64,000 nucleotides of DNA from JAGQSZ01 sp049647585 (GCA_049647585.1 JBARXY010000012.1:1-64000), one strand, 5' to 3'. Positions 25,913 through 35,633 are shown, counted from the first letter of the stretch. Numbers and translations are program-made. Notes: generated from the letters alone by a model not told the origin.

Positions 25913-27091
25913 TTGGAAAACCAGACCCACTCCGGAACCCGTCCCACGATCAGGTTCAACCTGCTCGGGCCACTGAGCAGCACCTATGACGGTCAGCGGG
26001 TCGAGTTGGGTGGGGCCAAGCAACAGATGGTGCTCGCGCTCCTGCTACTCGACGCCAACCGTGTCGTGTCCACGGACCGCCTGTCCCAGTGGGTCTGGCC
26101 CGAGGTTGACGACGACCACCTGGGAGATGGCCGCCGGAACGCCGGCACCCTCCAGGTCTATGTGTCGAACCTTCGGCGCATCTTCGGCTCACTCGGCGAC
26201 GAAGCGAACACGTTGGTCGTGACCAGGAAGCCCGGATATGTGATCAACCTGGATCCGTATCAGCTCGACACCCTCGAGTTCGATTCACTTCGGGCCGGCG
26301 CTGCGGCCGCGGCGGGCAAGGGCGACCTGGACTCTGCCCGAATGCAATACCGCCGGGCACTGGGCCTATGGACCGGAGAGCCCCTGGCCGGGCTTCCGGT
26401 TGACGCCATCGAGAGCGGACCAATCACCCACCTCGAAGAGCAGCGGCTAGGGACTCTGGAGGCGCTCGGCGAAGTGGAACTGCGTCTCGGTCGACACAGC
26501 GAACTGCTTGCGGACCTGCACGAATGGGTTTCGGCCAATCCTCTGAACGAAGTCATGCGGGCGCAGTTGATACTCGCGCTGTATCGCTGCGGTCGACAGG
26601 CCGACGCTCTAGCCGCCTACAACGAGGGTCGGCGCCTTCTGATTGACCAACTCGGAATCGACCCGTCACGGATGCTGCGCGAACTCGAAGCGCGCATCCT
26701 CGACCAAGACCCGGCCCTGGACCATCTCGCTGTCCCTCCCATCTCCAGAGCCGCGACCAACTTCGACGCGGCCGGTTCGACCCAGTTGCGATCGTCGTTG
26801 CTTGCCAGCAATGCGTGGGTCGAGCTCGACGGTCGACGATTCCCGCTGGACACCCACCTCCTAACGCTCGGTCGGTTGGATGATCGGGACATCGTCCTTG
26901 CCGATGACAGGGTGAGTCGCCACCACGCAGAGCTACGCCGGACAGGAGCCAACTACCGGCTGGTCGATGTGGGATCCGCCAACGGAACCCTGGTCAACGG
27001 AGAACCGGCGGACGGCTCCGAGTTGAGTGACGGTGACCGCATCCGGCTAGGCGACACCGAGCTGGTATTCCACACCGAGCCGGGCGGATAG
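25913..27091 (+). CDS. EmbR-like SARP regulator: winged helix, BTAD, FHA
   Basis: A 392-residue regulator. Residues 8-105 form an OmpR-type winged helix (FNLLGPLSSTYDGQRVELGG; LQVYVSNLRRIFG; RKPGYVINL), 115-262 a bacterial transcriptional activation domain of TPR-like repeats, and 300-388 an FHA domain (TLGRLDDRDIV; VSRHHAEL; SANGTLVNG). The same order occurs in mycobacterial EmbR, whose FHA domain binds a phosphorylated kinase. TTG start at 25913, two bases after the previous stop. It probably links the kinase at 29.6 kb to transcription of this cluster. Confidence 0.9.
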   Translation: MENQTHSGTRPTIRFNLLGPLSSTYDGQRVELGGAKQQMVLALLLLDANRVVSTDRLSQWVWPEVDDDHLGDGRRNAGTLQVYVSNLRRIFGSLGDEANTLVVTRKPGYVINLDPYQLDTLEFDSLRAGAAAAAGKGDLDSARMQYRRALGLWTGEPLAGLPVDAIESGPITHLEEQRLGTLEALGEVELRLGRHSELLADLHEWVSANPLNEVMRAQLILALYRCGRQADALAAYNEGRRLLIDQLGIDPSRMLRELEARILDQDPALDHLAVPPISRAATNFDAAGSTQLRSSLLASNAWVELDGRRFPLDTHLLTLGRLDDRDIVLADDRVSRHHAELRRTGANYRLVDVGSANGTLVNGEPADGSELSDGDRIRLGDTELVFHTEPGG

Positions 27092-27107
27092 GTCACCGGC
27101 GGATAGG

Positions 27108-27800
27108 TCATGACCTGGCGAGGAAAAGTGCCGCCACCAGGACAACCGCTGTCATCACCGCCATTGCTCCCAGGACCAGTAGCAGAGCCACGAGCTTCCA
27201 CTTCTGTGTTTGAGTAGCCGGTCGAGACGACTCGCCAGCTCCACCGGCGGTCCACCTGTCTTCATCAGTGTGCCCTTCACCGACCAAATACTGGTCGCCG
27301 CCGTCCTGATATCGATCCTGCGGCACAGGTGGCGGCCACGACACGGGCGCAGGTTCCAGCCCCTCGATCGGCTCAGAATCGTTGACTATCACCGTCTGGT
27401 CCATACGACCTCGCGGTCCTCGTTGGGCTCCGACAACCTCAGTCGATTCCCCCAGTTCAGAGTCCGCCATCGGGCCACCCGGTCTAAGCAACTCCTCGTT
27501 GGCACCCGTGGGTGCCTCGATCACGACGGGTGTTCCACGGTCCTCAAGGCCGAGTGTCACATGGACCGTTCCACGCAGCTCGACCTGATCGACCCGCTGC
27601 CCGTCGCGCCAGGTGCCCTGGGAACTTCCTGCGTCAATCAACTGCCAGATACCCGAATCGTTACTGATCACCGCGTGCTCCCGCGAGACGTTCGAGTTCG
27701 TGATGACGACCTCCGAACCGGGATTGCGGCCCAATCGAACGGTTGCGTCCGGACCAAACGTGTATTCCGTGGGTCCCACACGGACGATCAGATCCTTCAT
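27108..27800 (-). CDS. FHA-domain protein with C-terminal membrane anchor
   Basis: A 230-residue protein. The FHA domain spans about 5-95 (VRLGRNPGSEVVI; VSREHAVISND; SSQGTWRDGQ). A Pro-rich, acidic linker follows, and a C-terminal TM helix (LVALLLVLGAMAVMTAVVLVAALFL) ends the chain, so the FHA domain faces the cytoplasm as a membrane-bound phosphothreonine reader. Its ATG overlaps the phosphatase stop (ATGA). Confidence 0.88.
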   Translation of the reverse strand: MKDLIVRVGPTEYTFGPDATVRLGRNPGSEVVITNSNVSREHAVISNDSGIWQLIDAGSSQGTWRDGQRVDQVELRGTVHVTLGLEDRGTPVVIEAPTGANEELLRPGGPMADSELGESTEVVGAQRGPRGRMDQTVIVNDSEPIEGLEPAPVSWPPPVPQDRYQDGGDQYLVGEGHTDEDRWTAGGAGESSRPATQTQKWKLVALLLVLGAMAVMTAVVLVAALFLARS

Positions 27801-28792
27801 TTCGCCGTGTCCTCCACAGCCGTCCTCTCCAACGTCGCTGCGCCGCTCGACCGACGGTCGAAGGCTCGTCTGACCAACGCCATGGTGACGTCGTCGCCCG
27901 AGGCTGTGGCCGAGTCCTCGAGCCAAGCGGGAAGCAGGCGTTCCACTTCGTCGATGCCGTGTTCGTCCAGCTGCCGGAGCATGTCGACACCGACGGAGTT
28001 ACGCCAGTCCGAACTCGAGAACGAATTGGCATAGCCATCGGTCGACAGGAGAACCAGGTCGGGCAGGTCCCCGACGAGCGCTGCCACCCTTGCGTCCTGT
28101 GTGGCCGATGGAAGGCACAGCGACGTCGTCTGATTGCCCACGAGCCGGTCATCTGCCGGAACCGGAGTTCCGACACGGGAGCCGTCCACCGCAGTTACGT
28201 CACCGTCACCGATCTGGATGAAGCCCACCCAGAGCGGGGCGAAAATTCCCATCACAAGGGTGCACCCGTATGCGACAAGTGGCTCGCTAGCCAGGTCAGC
28301 ACCACCGACGGCGACTTCGGTTTCGTCGAAGGGGCGCGAGCGGTAGTCGGCCATGACCCGATTCCGCCAGTATGCGAGTAGGACCGGAACCGAGTCGCAC
28401 AGAACCTGCTTGATCCGCTCCGCCGATATGGACTCTGCCGATATGGGCCCCACGGAGATGGACTCTGCCGATACGGGCCCCACGGAGATGGACTCTGCCG
28501 AAGCGGACTCGGGACTTCTGGCCACCAGGTGGTCCAAAACGGCACCACCCAACTCCGTTGCCACCTCGGTGGCGACGCGGGCACCGACATCGCTGCGCAC
28601 GTAGCGGTCACCGCCATGGCCATCACAGACAGTCGCAACAAGACCCAAGCCCGGTTTGGCGACGCAACGCACGGCGTCCTGGTTCGGTTTGCCAGAACGG
28701 TCATGGGATGCGCCTCGCACACTTGCCGAGATGCTCTCCCAGACGAACTGGTGAGTCGACCCGACACTGCCCTGCCCCCGTTCGGCGTTCAC
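27797..28792 (-). CDS. PP2C-family serine/threonine phosphatase
   Basis: A 331-residue phosphatase with the PP2C metal-binding Asp set: NQDA (D39), CDGHGG (D57), GDGDVTAVD, LLSTDGYAN and SGDDVTMAL. It should remove phosphate from targets of the neighbouring kinase. Residues 96-123 are an inserted (V/I)SAESISVGP repeat encoded by 30-bp tandem DNA repeats. The GTG at 28792 overlaps the vWA stop (GTGA), which fixes the start and shows translational coupling. Confidence 0.88.
   Translation of the reverse strand: MNAERGQGSVGSTHQFVWESISASVRGASHDRSGKPNQDAVRCVAKPGLGLVATVCDGHGGDRYVRSDVGARVATEVATELGGAVLDHLVARSPESASAESISVGPVSAESISVGPISAESISAERIKQVLCDSVPVLLAYWRNRVMADYRSRPFDETEVAVGGADLASEPLVAYGCTLVMGIFAPLWVGFIQIGDGDVTAVDGSRVGTPVPADDRLVGNQTTSLCLPSATQDARVAALVGDLPDLVLLSTDGYANSFSSSDWRNSVGVDMLRQLDEHGIDEVERLLPAWLEDSATASGDDVTMALVRRAFDRRSSGAATLERTAVEDTAK
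28425..28499. repeat. 30-bp tandem repeat inside the PP2C gene
   Basis: Two 30-bp units (28440-28469 and 28470-28499) differ at one base, preceded by a 15-bp partial unit. They encode the SAESISVGP insertion of the phosphatase, and being a multiple of three keep the frame. Confidence 0.9.
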
Positions 28793-29466
28793 CAGATCAG
28801 CTCCGACGGACTGGACGTGTCGTCCAGGCTGACCACTCCGGCTGTGAGGGTCGGCGACGCAAGGTTCGACGCAACCCTGGAGGCATGGGTCGATGCCCAT
28901 CGGATCATCTTCATCAACTGTTCGGGATTGTTGGCGGTGACCGCTCCGAAACCCTCTGCGCTCACGAACTTGTCGAGAACCTCCAGGTCGGCGTCGCGCC
29001 CGATACCGACCGCCATCCGAACCGCACTGCGACCCCACGGCTCATCGAGCAGCCTGCCGAGCGCCGTCCGGTATTCGTCGGTCGGCATCCCGTCAGAGAT
29101 CAGCAGCACCGCAGACGGCAGAGACCGCTGCTCGATCGCCGGAGGAGCCAGCTGTGGCGCAAGAAGATCGATCGCGGCACCAAGATCGGTGTAACCCGCG
29201 GCGTGAAGGTCCTGCCAGAGGAGTTCCTCGACCGGGGTGGGCTCTTCGATGTGCCAGTGCGCGCCGGTCGCGAACGCGATGCAGCGGACCAGCACCGTTG
29301 CGTGCGGATTCTGGCCGGCCACATCGACCAGATGCGGAAGCATTTCGCGGATGGCGTTGTTGAGCGCCTGCATCTTGCCGTCGAGTTCCATCGATCCGGA
29401 ACAGTCCGCGAGGATGATGAAGTGCAATGGTCGGGCCGACAGTGATGATCCTGGCCGCTCAGCCAT
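28789..29466 (-). CDS. TerY-like vWA-domain protein
   Basis: A 225-residue von Willebrand A domain protein. The MIDAS motif DCSGSM is at 21-26 (D21, S23, S25), with the conserved Thr in YTDLGAAI and Asp in LLISDGMPTD. The domain fills the protein, as in TerY. With the coupled PP2C and the divergent kinase it forms the combination known as the TerY-P triad from Ter-linked stress systems. It is probably a metal-dependent scaffold or phospho-target. Confidence 0.88.
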   Translation of the reverse strand: MAERPGSSLSARPLHFIILADCSGSMELDGKMQALNNAIREMLPHLVDVAGQNPHATVLVRCIAFATGAHWHIEEPTPVEELLWQDLHAAGYTDLGAAIDLLAPQLAPPAIEQRSLPSAVLLISDGMPTDEYRTALGRLLDEPWGRSAVRMAVGIGRDADLEVLDKFVSAEGFGAVTANNPEQLMKMIRWASTHASRVASNLASPTLTAGVVSLDDTSSPSELIW

Positions 29467-29557
29467 GACCGACCTCCCCTCGCTGGACCAGTTCGGACCA
29501 CTCGGTCATTCCGGTATCAAGCAGCCGTAACATAATGCACCTAGGGAGGAGACGGTC
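29467..29557. promoter_or_regulatory. Divergent promoter region of the kinase and vWA/PP2C/FHA genes
   Basis: The 91-bp gap between the leftward vWA start and the rightward kinase start must hold both promoters. A GGGAGGAG ribosome site for the kinase is at about 29544-29551. No clear -35/-10 pair or inverted repeat stands out. Confidence 0.5.
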
Positions 29558-30916
29558 ATGATCGACGTCGGATCGCAAGTTGTGCTGCCGGTCACGGACC
29601 GGCGCGCAACGGTCGTCGCCTTCATCGGAGAGGGCAGCCAGGGAGCGGTCTACAGCGTCCGACTCGAAGGCGCCGATGAGCTGCTCGCTCTCAAGTGGTA
29701 CTTCCCCACCCAGGCCAACCGGCGTCAACGCGAATCGATCGAATTGTTGATCGATCGAGGCTCGCCCGACCCGCGTTTCCTCTGGCCCATGGCGATCGCC
29801 GAGCTTGATTCGGGCACCTCCGACACCTCCGGCGGCTCCGACTCGGGTGGGGCGTCCGACGCCGAGACCCGGACAGGGTTCGGCTACGTCATGGCCCTGC
29901 GGGACGAGTCGAGCCGTGGACTCGCCGAGCTGTTGAGAGGCAAGGTCGACATTCCGTTCTCCACTGTCTGCAGGCTCGGACTGGAACTCGCCGACACATT
30001 TCTGGCTCTCCACAACGAGGGACTCTGTTACCGAGACATCAGTTTCGGCAACGTCTTCTTCAACCCGACGAGTGGACAGCCACTTATCTGCGACACCGAC
30101 AACGTTGGTATCAACGGGGCGTCCACTTCGGCAGTGCTGGGGACCCGGCGTTTCATGGCCCCCGAAATCGTGCGACGGGAAGCCACGCCCGACACCTCGA
30201 CGGATCTGTACTCGCTCTCGGTCCTGTTGTTCTACGTCCTCATGGTCGGGCACCCGCTCCTTGGTCGGCGGGAACTCGACTTTCAACAATGGGACGAGGA
30301 CGCCGAAAGCGTCCTCTTCGGAACCGATCCGATCTTCATCTTCGACCCCGAAGACCGCAGCAACGAGCCTGTCCCGCAGGTCCATGACTCGGTCATAGCC
30401 AACTGGGGCCTCTATCCCCAGGAGCTGCGGAACCTCTTCACCACAGCGTTCACCGTCGGGGTCCACAAACCCGAGGGCCGGGTCCGGGAGAGCATCTGGC
30501 GGTCGGCGCTCGCCCGCTCCGGGGACCGGATCATGAAATGTCCCGTTTGTCGGATGGAGAACTTCTGGGACGGTTCGGATAGCCAGGCGTGCTGGAACTG
30601 TTCGAGGGTCCTGCCCGACCCCGTCCGGGTCGTGATCGACGGTAAGCCGCTGGTCCTCAACTCGGACTCTGTCATCGCGGCGCACCACCTGGATCTGAAC
30701 TACGACTTTTCCAGGATCGTGGCTTCGGTGACCACACACCCTCAGAACCCCGGACGTTGGGGACTTCTCAACGAAGGAACCATCACGTGGAGCGCAGTGC
30801 TGCCCTCGGGCGAAGAAATGGTGGTGCATCCTGGCCAGACCCTTGGCCTGAGGGCCGGAACACGACTCCGTCTCGGTTCGTCCGGAGCGATGATCGAAGG
30901 CGGCGGCTCCAACTAG
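29558..30916 (+). CDS. Ser/Thr protein kinase with zinc ribbon and C-terminal beta domain (TerY-P type)
   Basis: A 452-residue protein. Kinase residues 15-310: glycine loop GEGSQGAVY (24-32), ATP Lys K46, catalytic YRDISFGN (D160), DTDNVG (179-184) where other kinases have DFG, and MAPEI (200-204). A Ser/Gly/Asp insertion sits at 84-102. A zinc ribbon follows (C328, C331, C345, C348), then about 100 residues of beta-rich sequence (SGEEMVVHPGQTLGLRAGTRLRLG) that may be a degenerate FHA-like fold. No TM helix, unlike PknB. The divergent vWA and PP2C genes complete a phospho-switch. Confidence 0.9.
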   Translation: MIDVGSQVVLPVTDRRATVVAFIGEGSQGAVYSVRLEGADELLALKWYFPTQANRRQRESIELLIDRGSPDPRFLWPMAIAELDSGTSDTSGGSDSGGASDAETRTGFGYVMALRDESSRGLAELLRGKVDIPFSTVCRLGLELADTFLALHNEGLCYRDISFGNVFFNPTSGQPLICDTDNVGINGASTSAVLGTRRFMAPEIVRREATPDTSTDLYSLSVLLFYVLMVGHPLLGRRELDFQQWDEDAESVLFGTDPIFIFDPEDRSNEPVPQVHDSVIANWGLYPQELRNLFTTAFTVGVHKPEGRVRESIWRSALARSGDRIMKCPVCRMENFWDGSDSQACWNCSRVLPDPVRVVIDGKPLVLNSDSVIAAHHLDLNYDFSRIVASVTTHPQNPGRWGLLNEGTITWSAVLPSGEEMVVHPGQTLGLRAGTRLRLGSSGAMIEGGGSN

Positions 30917-30924
30917 TCGGCCGG

Positions 30925-33900
30925 TCATGTTGCGTCCATGTCGAAGGTCTGGACGACGGTGAATTCGGATCCCTCGATCAACATTCCCCGTCCGGCGCAG
31001 ATCGGCTGGGGAATATCCGGAAGTGTCAGACCGAAGTAGAGAGAGTCGTCACGGGTGGGTTGCAGTAGGAGAACCCGCCTGAGACTCACCAGGTAGCGCG
31101 ACCATGGGTCGAACATGCCGGGTAGGTCCCCCGTCCGCGCAGCTACGACCACAATGGTGTTGGTCTGTGGTGCGGTACGGAGGATCTTCTCGAAGCGTTC
31201 CGCCACCCCAGGGACCCCGACGAGCGCATCCGCATCATCAACGATGAGCAACTGGTTCGACCCACCGCCATCGATCACCGACGTCAGAGCATCGGCAAAC
31301 TCGTCGGTGTCTCGATGGAGACTCGCTCCCAATTGTGGGGCGATTGCGTCCCAGGCCCGCGAGCGCGCCGCCAGGACCGTGATTCGAAGTGGGCCACCGT
31401 CATCAGGTCGGGATGCGGCGTTGAGCTGCACTGCGGCGTTGATGAGGGCGGTGGTTCGACCCGAACGTGCAGGTCCGCTGATCAGCAGTACCGGGTTGTA
31501 GCTGGCGTAGTCGACGTAAACAGGTTCGACCTCTGGCCCACCGACTCCGATCGCCACCGGACGCTCAGTCCCCTGGCCCAGTGGCACAACCGGGACCGCG
31601 TACTCGTCCAGTTCGGAACGGGTGACGACGGTGGGCAGACGTAGGACCGGTCGGGCCCAGGAATCGCCAAGAACGTGACCGTTGGATGGGTCGGCTCGGG
31701 TCGCATCAACCTGCCAGTCTCCTGGCAATGCAACCTGCAATTCGTGGCCGCCTTGGATGAGGCCCCTGCCCGGAATTCCGGTTGCCCGCGATGTCGCTGC
31801 GGGACCGGTTACTCCGACGAGTCCGTAATCCGCACTGTCGGCGGCCTGGAGAACTATCCGTGCGCCGAACAGGTTGAGTTCGCGGTTCTTCAGATCGGTC
31901 GCCTGGGTCGTTGAGACCACAACGTGTATTCCGACCGCCGGCCCCGACTGGAGCAGCCCCATCAGCCGTTCGAGCACCCGGCCGTGGTCGAGCGACTCGG
32001 CGCCTTCTCTGAGGGTTGGATAGTCGTCCACCAACACCACGATCCACGGCAGGTGATCACCATCGCGACGGAGTTCAACGAAGGGGAGACCGGAAGCCTC
32101 GGCAAGGAGTTCGCGGCGCCGTGCGACTTCTCGGGACAGACGATCCACGAGTCGACCCAGACGCTCGCCGTCGTCGCTTCGCACAACCTCACCGACGTTC
32201 ACAAGAGGCCTGATCTGTTGGAGCGCTCCCGCTCCACCGTCGATTCCGTACAGGTGCAGGTCTTCGGGAGCGAAACGCCTACTCAGGTCCGACGCGATCC
32301 GGCGCAGTGTCGTCGTCCTGCCCGATCCGAACACTCCCGTAATCAGCAGATGTCCTGCCATGGTCAGATCGACGACATGGGGTTCGCGTAGCTGACGACG
32401 GAGGTCCTCGGTCAGCCCGACCGTCGTCCGCAGATGCTGCGGAGGTTGCTGCTCCGGTGATCCTCGCTCCAGCGAGGTCTGCGTCGCAACGGCAGCGTCG
32501 CCAGCGGAGTCGTCCCAGGTGTCCCCGTACTCAGCGAGTTGTTGATCGGTGAGGACGTGAGGCAAAGGCTCCAACCACAAGCTTCTGGCCGGTTCGATCC
32601 CCTCTGTTTCAGCGGCCCGGCGGACCGATTCGACGACCAGATCCAGTTCGGTGTGTGAACCGCTGCTCTCCCAATCTGGAGACGCTCCGTCGAGTCGCAC
32701 GGCCCTGACCGCCGAGGTCTCGTCACGAACCGGGCGGGCGATTCGCGCCGCGCGGAATGATCGCAACGAGTCACCCGCACCCAGCCGGATGATCCCAACG
32801 CCCGGAGACCCGTCGGGAATACGGGCAGCGTCGCGGGTGCCGAGAATCTCCATCGATTCGGAATCGGCAACCACGCGAAGGCAGATCCACAGGTTCGTAT
32901 TGGTCCGGATGGCGTGGGTTATCGCACCCGATGGACTCTGGGTCGCCAGAAGCAGGTGGATACCCAGGCTCCTGCCCTGTGTCGCAACAGTGTCCAGGCG
33001 GCTCTTCACCCCCGGTAGACGTTGTACGAGAAGAGCGAACTCGTCGATCACCACGAGCAGATTCGGCAGTCGTTCAATCGGCAGCCGTTCGGCTCCGTCA
33101 CCCAACGCCTCGTAGGCCTTGATGTCGGCGACGCGAGCTGTGTCCAACAGACGCTTGCGTCGTTCGATCTCGGCGTCGAGAGAGGTGAACGCCCGCTCGG
33201 CAAGCGTCTCGTCGTTCTCGATGTCGGTCACCATGCCCACCACATGGGGTAGGGATCCGAACTGGGCGAACGTGGAGCCGCCCTTGAAATCGATGAGGAA
33301 CAGATTGAGACGGTCGGGCGGGTTCTGCAGCACCAGCGCCGTGATGACGCTCTGCAGCAGTTCACTCTTGCCGGATCCGGTCGTGCCAGCGATCATCCCG
33401 TGGGGTCCGTCGCGCCGGATACCGATGCTCACCGGATCACCCGAGTCCTCGGTTCCGACCGCAACGGTGAGCGGGGCGGGGCGTTGACGCTTCCAGGACT
33501 CCGCAACGTCGACATCGGCCGCGGTGCCAAGTCCGAGCAACTCGACGAGTCCTCCCGATCCAGAGGCCTCACGGGCCCCGGTGATCCGGGCGAGTTCGAT
33601 CGCGAGCGCCTCGGCACGGCGGGTTTCGACGACGTCTACCCATAGCGCCCCCTCGGGCGCGTTGCGGTACCGACCGGTCACGTAGCCGTAGGGCCTGTCG
33701 CCCTGGCCGTGGATCGCCAGGAAGGCTGCCACCCCACCCGGGAGTTGTCGCTCATCGTCAGAGCCGACGAGTACCAACGTTCGGTCCTGACTACGCCCGA
33801 TCAGCTTGGCCACGTCGTAACGGATGGTTGAGTCCGGAATGACGATCAGGGTGACAGGGCCGAAGAGCCCGCCCGCTCCCCCGGAGTTCCTCGTCCCGCC

Positions 33901-35622
33901 GGAACTGCCCTCCAGTGACTCCGCGGCACGCAACAGGACCTCGTTGGCACCAGAGGCCGAACTGCTCAGTCCGCCTGTCGGCACCTGGGGCAGCCAACGG
34001 CACCATTCCCACGACTGATCAGTTCCGGCGACCCAGATGCGCAACTGCTCGGGAGGCAGTTGCGTTGCGGCCTCAAGGATCATCCGGTTCAACAGGCCGC
34101 GCACATTGTTGCGGGTTCCGGTGACCCCGAACGAGCCCAGTGAGCTCGACGGAACCGTGATCGGCACGTCGTTCAGCCACTGGTGACGCTCCCCCAGTTC
34201 ATCGATCAGCGGTGTCAGTTCTGATCGTTCGCCACGGGGTTCCTCGATGTCGATGGCCGCCGGTCGAGTACCGGTCCCGATACGTAGCTCGAGGGCGTCG
34301 TGATCGGACGGTCGACGTTCCCAGATGCGTGGCGATCCCGCCGCGATTCGCGAGCCCAGCCCGTCAATTTCGGGATACAGGTCGACCAGCCGGTCGGACT
34401 GGGCCTGGCGGACCTTGTCCAGTTCGGAGTCCAGGTCGTCGATCCGACCGAGGAACACCGTCACCTTGTGGCGTCGACGTGACTGGTCGCCGAAGATCGA
34501 CGCCAGAATGCTGATGATTCCGATGCCACCGGTGATGAGGCCGAAGATCGCATACGACGGGTTCACTATCGCGAGTGTCAGACCGATCAAGACCGCTCCC
34601 AGACCACCGGCGATCTGCCACACCATTCCCCGGCCCCTCAGCGATGTCGTTTCGGGGACCTCCAGCGCGCCGACGTGATGGACCTGTACTGGGTCGACGG
34701 TTCGGGGAAGCTGGTTGATCCGCTTCGGCTGCCTGTTCGGCCATTGTCGACCCCGTGCCGCGGCTACTTCGGAGGCGTCACCGTCCCCCAGCACCAGATG
34801 TTCGCCAGACCAGATGCCGGTTGCGTGCCACAGGTCATCGGGATGGAGCAGAGCCCCGTCGCGCGGCCTGTAGAGCAAGGTCTGCGCCGAAGCGGCCGGA
34901 ACCTGCGCGGCGATCGCGGCGGTCGCCTGCGCGACCGTGGCTCCGGGCGGGGCGGCGACGGCCATCTGGACCGTACTGTCGTCGCCCTCGAGTGAAACCC
35001 GCATAGTCAGGTCATCGGAACTCGGTCCACTACGGAACGTGGCGGTCATATCCGCACGACCGAAGGTCAGGATGTCGCCATCCGCCAGTCGGGCACGACC
35101 GTCGACGGGCGCACCGTTTATGAAGGTGTGGTTCGACGAGGCCAGGTCCTCTATCTCCACCACCGTGCCGGTGGTGTGGAACAAGGCGTGGTTTCGGGAG
35201 ACCGTTGGATCCTCGGTCGAGATGTCGCACAGGGGATCCCGGCCAATCGTCATCTGATCGATGACCGGTTTGGCGACCTCGCGGCCGTCCATGGCTACCA
35301 GCACAGCGTCCGACGCGGCGGCGTCCGAGTATCGGGCGAGCCGCAGTACTACCAAGGTGGTCGCACCGATCTTCAGAAGGTCACCGGGAGTCACCGATGT
35401 CTGGGTGATCCGATTGCCGTTGACGCGTGTTCCGTCGAGAGACTCCAAGTCAGTGACGATGAGGCCTGAATCCGAGACGTCGATCCGACAATGTCGACGA
35501 CTCACTGTGGAGTCCGACAGACGGATATTTCCCTCGCGTCCGAGCATCACCGAGCCGTCGACCGGAGTGGTCAGACCGCGATCAGGGCCCGAGACGACAC
35601 GAATGAGTAGACCGTCCGTCAT
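30925..35622 (-). CDS. EssC/EccC-type secretion ATPase with two N-terminal FHA domains
   Basis: A 1565-residue motor ATPase. FHA domains at about 8-95 (VMLGREGNIRL; VSRRHCRI) and 103-195 (TIGRDPLCDI; VSRNHALF), two TM helices at 333-377, then three FtsK/SpoIIIE domains. D1 has Walker A GTTGSGKS (746-753) and Walker B LLVVIDE; D2 has GVFGSGRT (1096-1103) and D3 GPARSGRT (1383-1390), both with Arg for the P-loop Lys. FHA-bearing motors are typical of Firmicutes EssC; mycobacterial EccC lacks FHA. It should drive export of the WXG100 proteins encoded at 23.6-25.1 kb. Eleven bp separate it from the upstream gene. Confidence 0.93.
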   Translation of the reverse strand: MTDGLLIRVVSGPDRGLTTPVDGSVMLGREGNIRLSDSTVSRRHCRIDVSDSGLIVTDLESLDGTRVNGNRITQTSVTPGDLLKIGATTLVVLRLARYSDAAASDAVLVAMDGREVAKPVIDQMTIGRDPLCDISTEDPTVSRNHALFHTTGTVVEIEDLASSNHTFINGAPVDGRARLADGDILTFGRADMTATFRSGPSSDDLTMRVSLEGDDSTVQMAVAAPPGATVAQATAAIAAQVPAASAQTLLYRPRDGALLHPDDLWHATGIWSGEHLVLGDGDASEVAAARGRQWPNRQPKRINQLPRTVDPVQVHHVGALEVPETTSLRGRGMVWQIAGGLGAVLIGLTLAIVNPSYAIFGLITGGIGIISILASIFGDQSRRRHKVTVFLGRIDDLDSELDKVRQAQSDRLVDLYPEIDGLGSRIAAGSPRIWERRPSDHDALELRIGTGTRPAAIDIEEPRGERSELTPLIDELGERHQWLNDVPITVPSSSLGSFGVTGTRNNVRGLLNRMILEAATQLPPEQLRIWVAGTDQSWEWCRWLPQVPTGGLSSSASGANEVLLRAAESLEGSSGGTRNSGGAGGLFGPVTLIVIPDSTIRYDVAKLIGRSQDRTLVLVGSDDERQLPGGVAAFLAIHGQGDRPYGYVTGRYRNAPEGALWVDVVETRRAEALAIELARITGAREASGSGGLVELLGLGTAADVDVAESWKRQRPAPLTVAVGTEDSGDPVSIGIRRDGPHGMIAGTTGSGKSELLQSVITALVLQNPPDRLNLFLIDFKGGSTFAQFGSLPHVVGMVTDIENDETLAERAFTSLDAEIERRKRLLDTARVADIKAYEALGDGAERLPIERLPNLLVVIDEFALLVQRLPGVKSRLDTVATQGRSLGIHLLLATQSPSGAITHAIRTNTNLWICLRVVADSESMEILGTRDAARIPDGSPGVGIIRLGAGDSLRSFRAARIARPVRDETSAVRAVRLDGASPDWESSGSHTELDLVVESVRRAAETEGIEPARSLWLEPLPHVLTDQQLAEYGDTWDDSAGDAAVATQTSLERGSPEQQPPQHLRTTVGLTEDLRRQLREPHVVDLTMAGHLLITGVFGSGRTTTLRRIASDLSRRFAPEDLHLYGIDGGAGALQQIRPLVNVGEVVRSDDGERLGRLVDRLSREVARRRELLAEASGLPFVELRRDGDHLPWIVVLVDDYPTLREGAESLDHGRVLERLMGLLQSGPAVGIHVVVSTTQATDLKNRELNLFGARIVLQAADSADYGLVGVTGPAATSRATGIPGRGLIQGGHELQVALPGDWQVDATRADPSNGHVLGDSWARPVLRLPTVVTRSELDEYAVPVVPLGQGTERPVAIGVGGPEVEPVYVDYASYNPVLLISGPARSGRTTALINAAVQLNAASRPDDGGPLRITVLAARSRAWDAIAPQLGASLHRDTDEFADALTSVIDGGGSNQLLIVDDADALVGVPGVAERFEKILRTAPQTNTIVVVAARTGDLPGMFDPWSRYLVSLRRVLLLQPTRDDSLYFGLTLPDIPQPICAGRGMLIEGSEFTVVQTFDMDAT

Positions 35623-35633
35623 CGAAGAACGTC

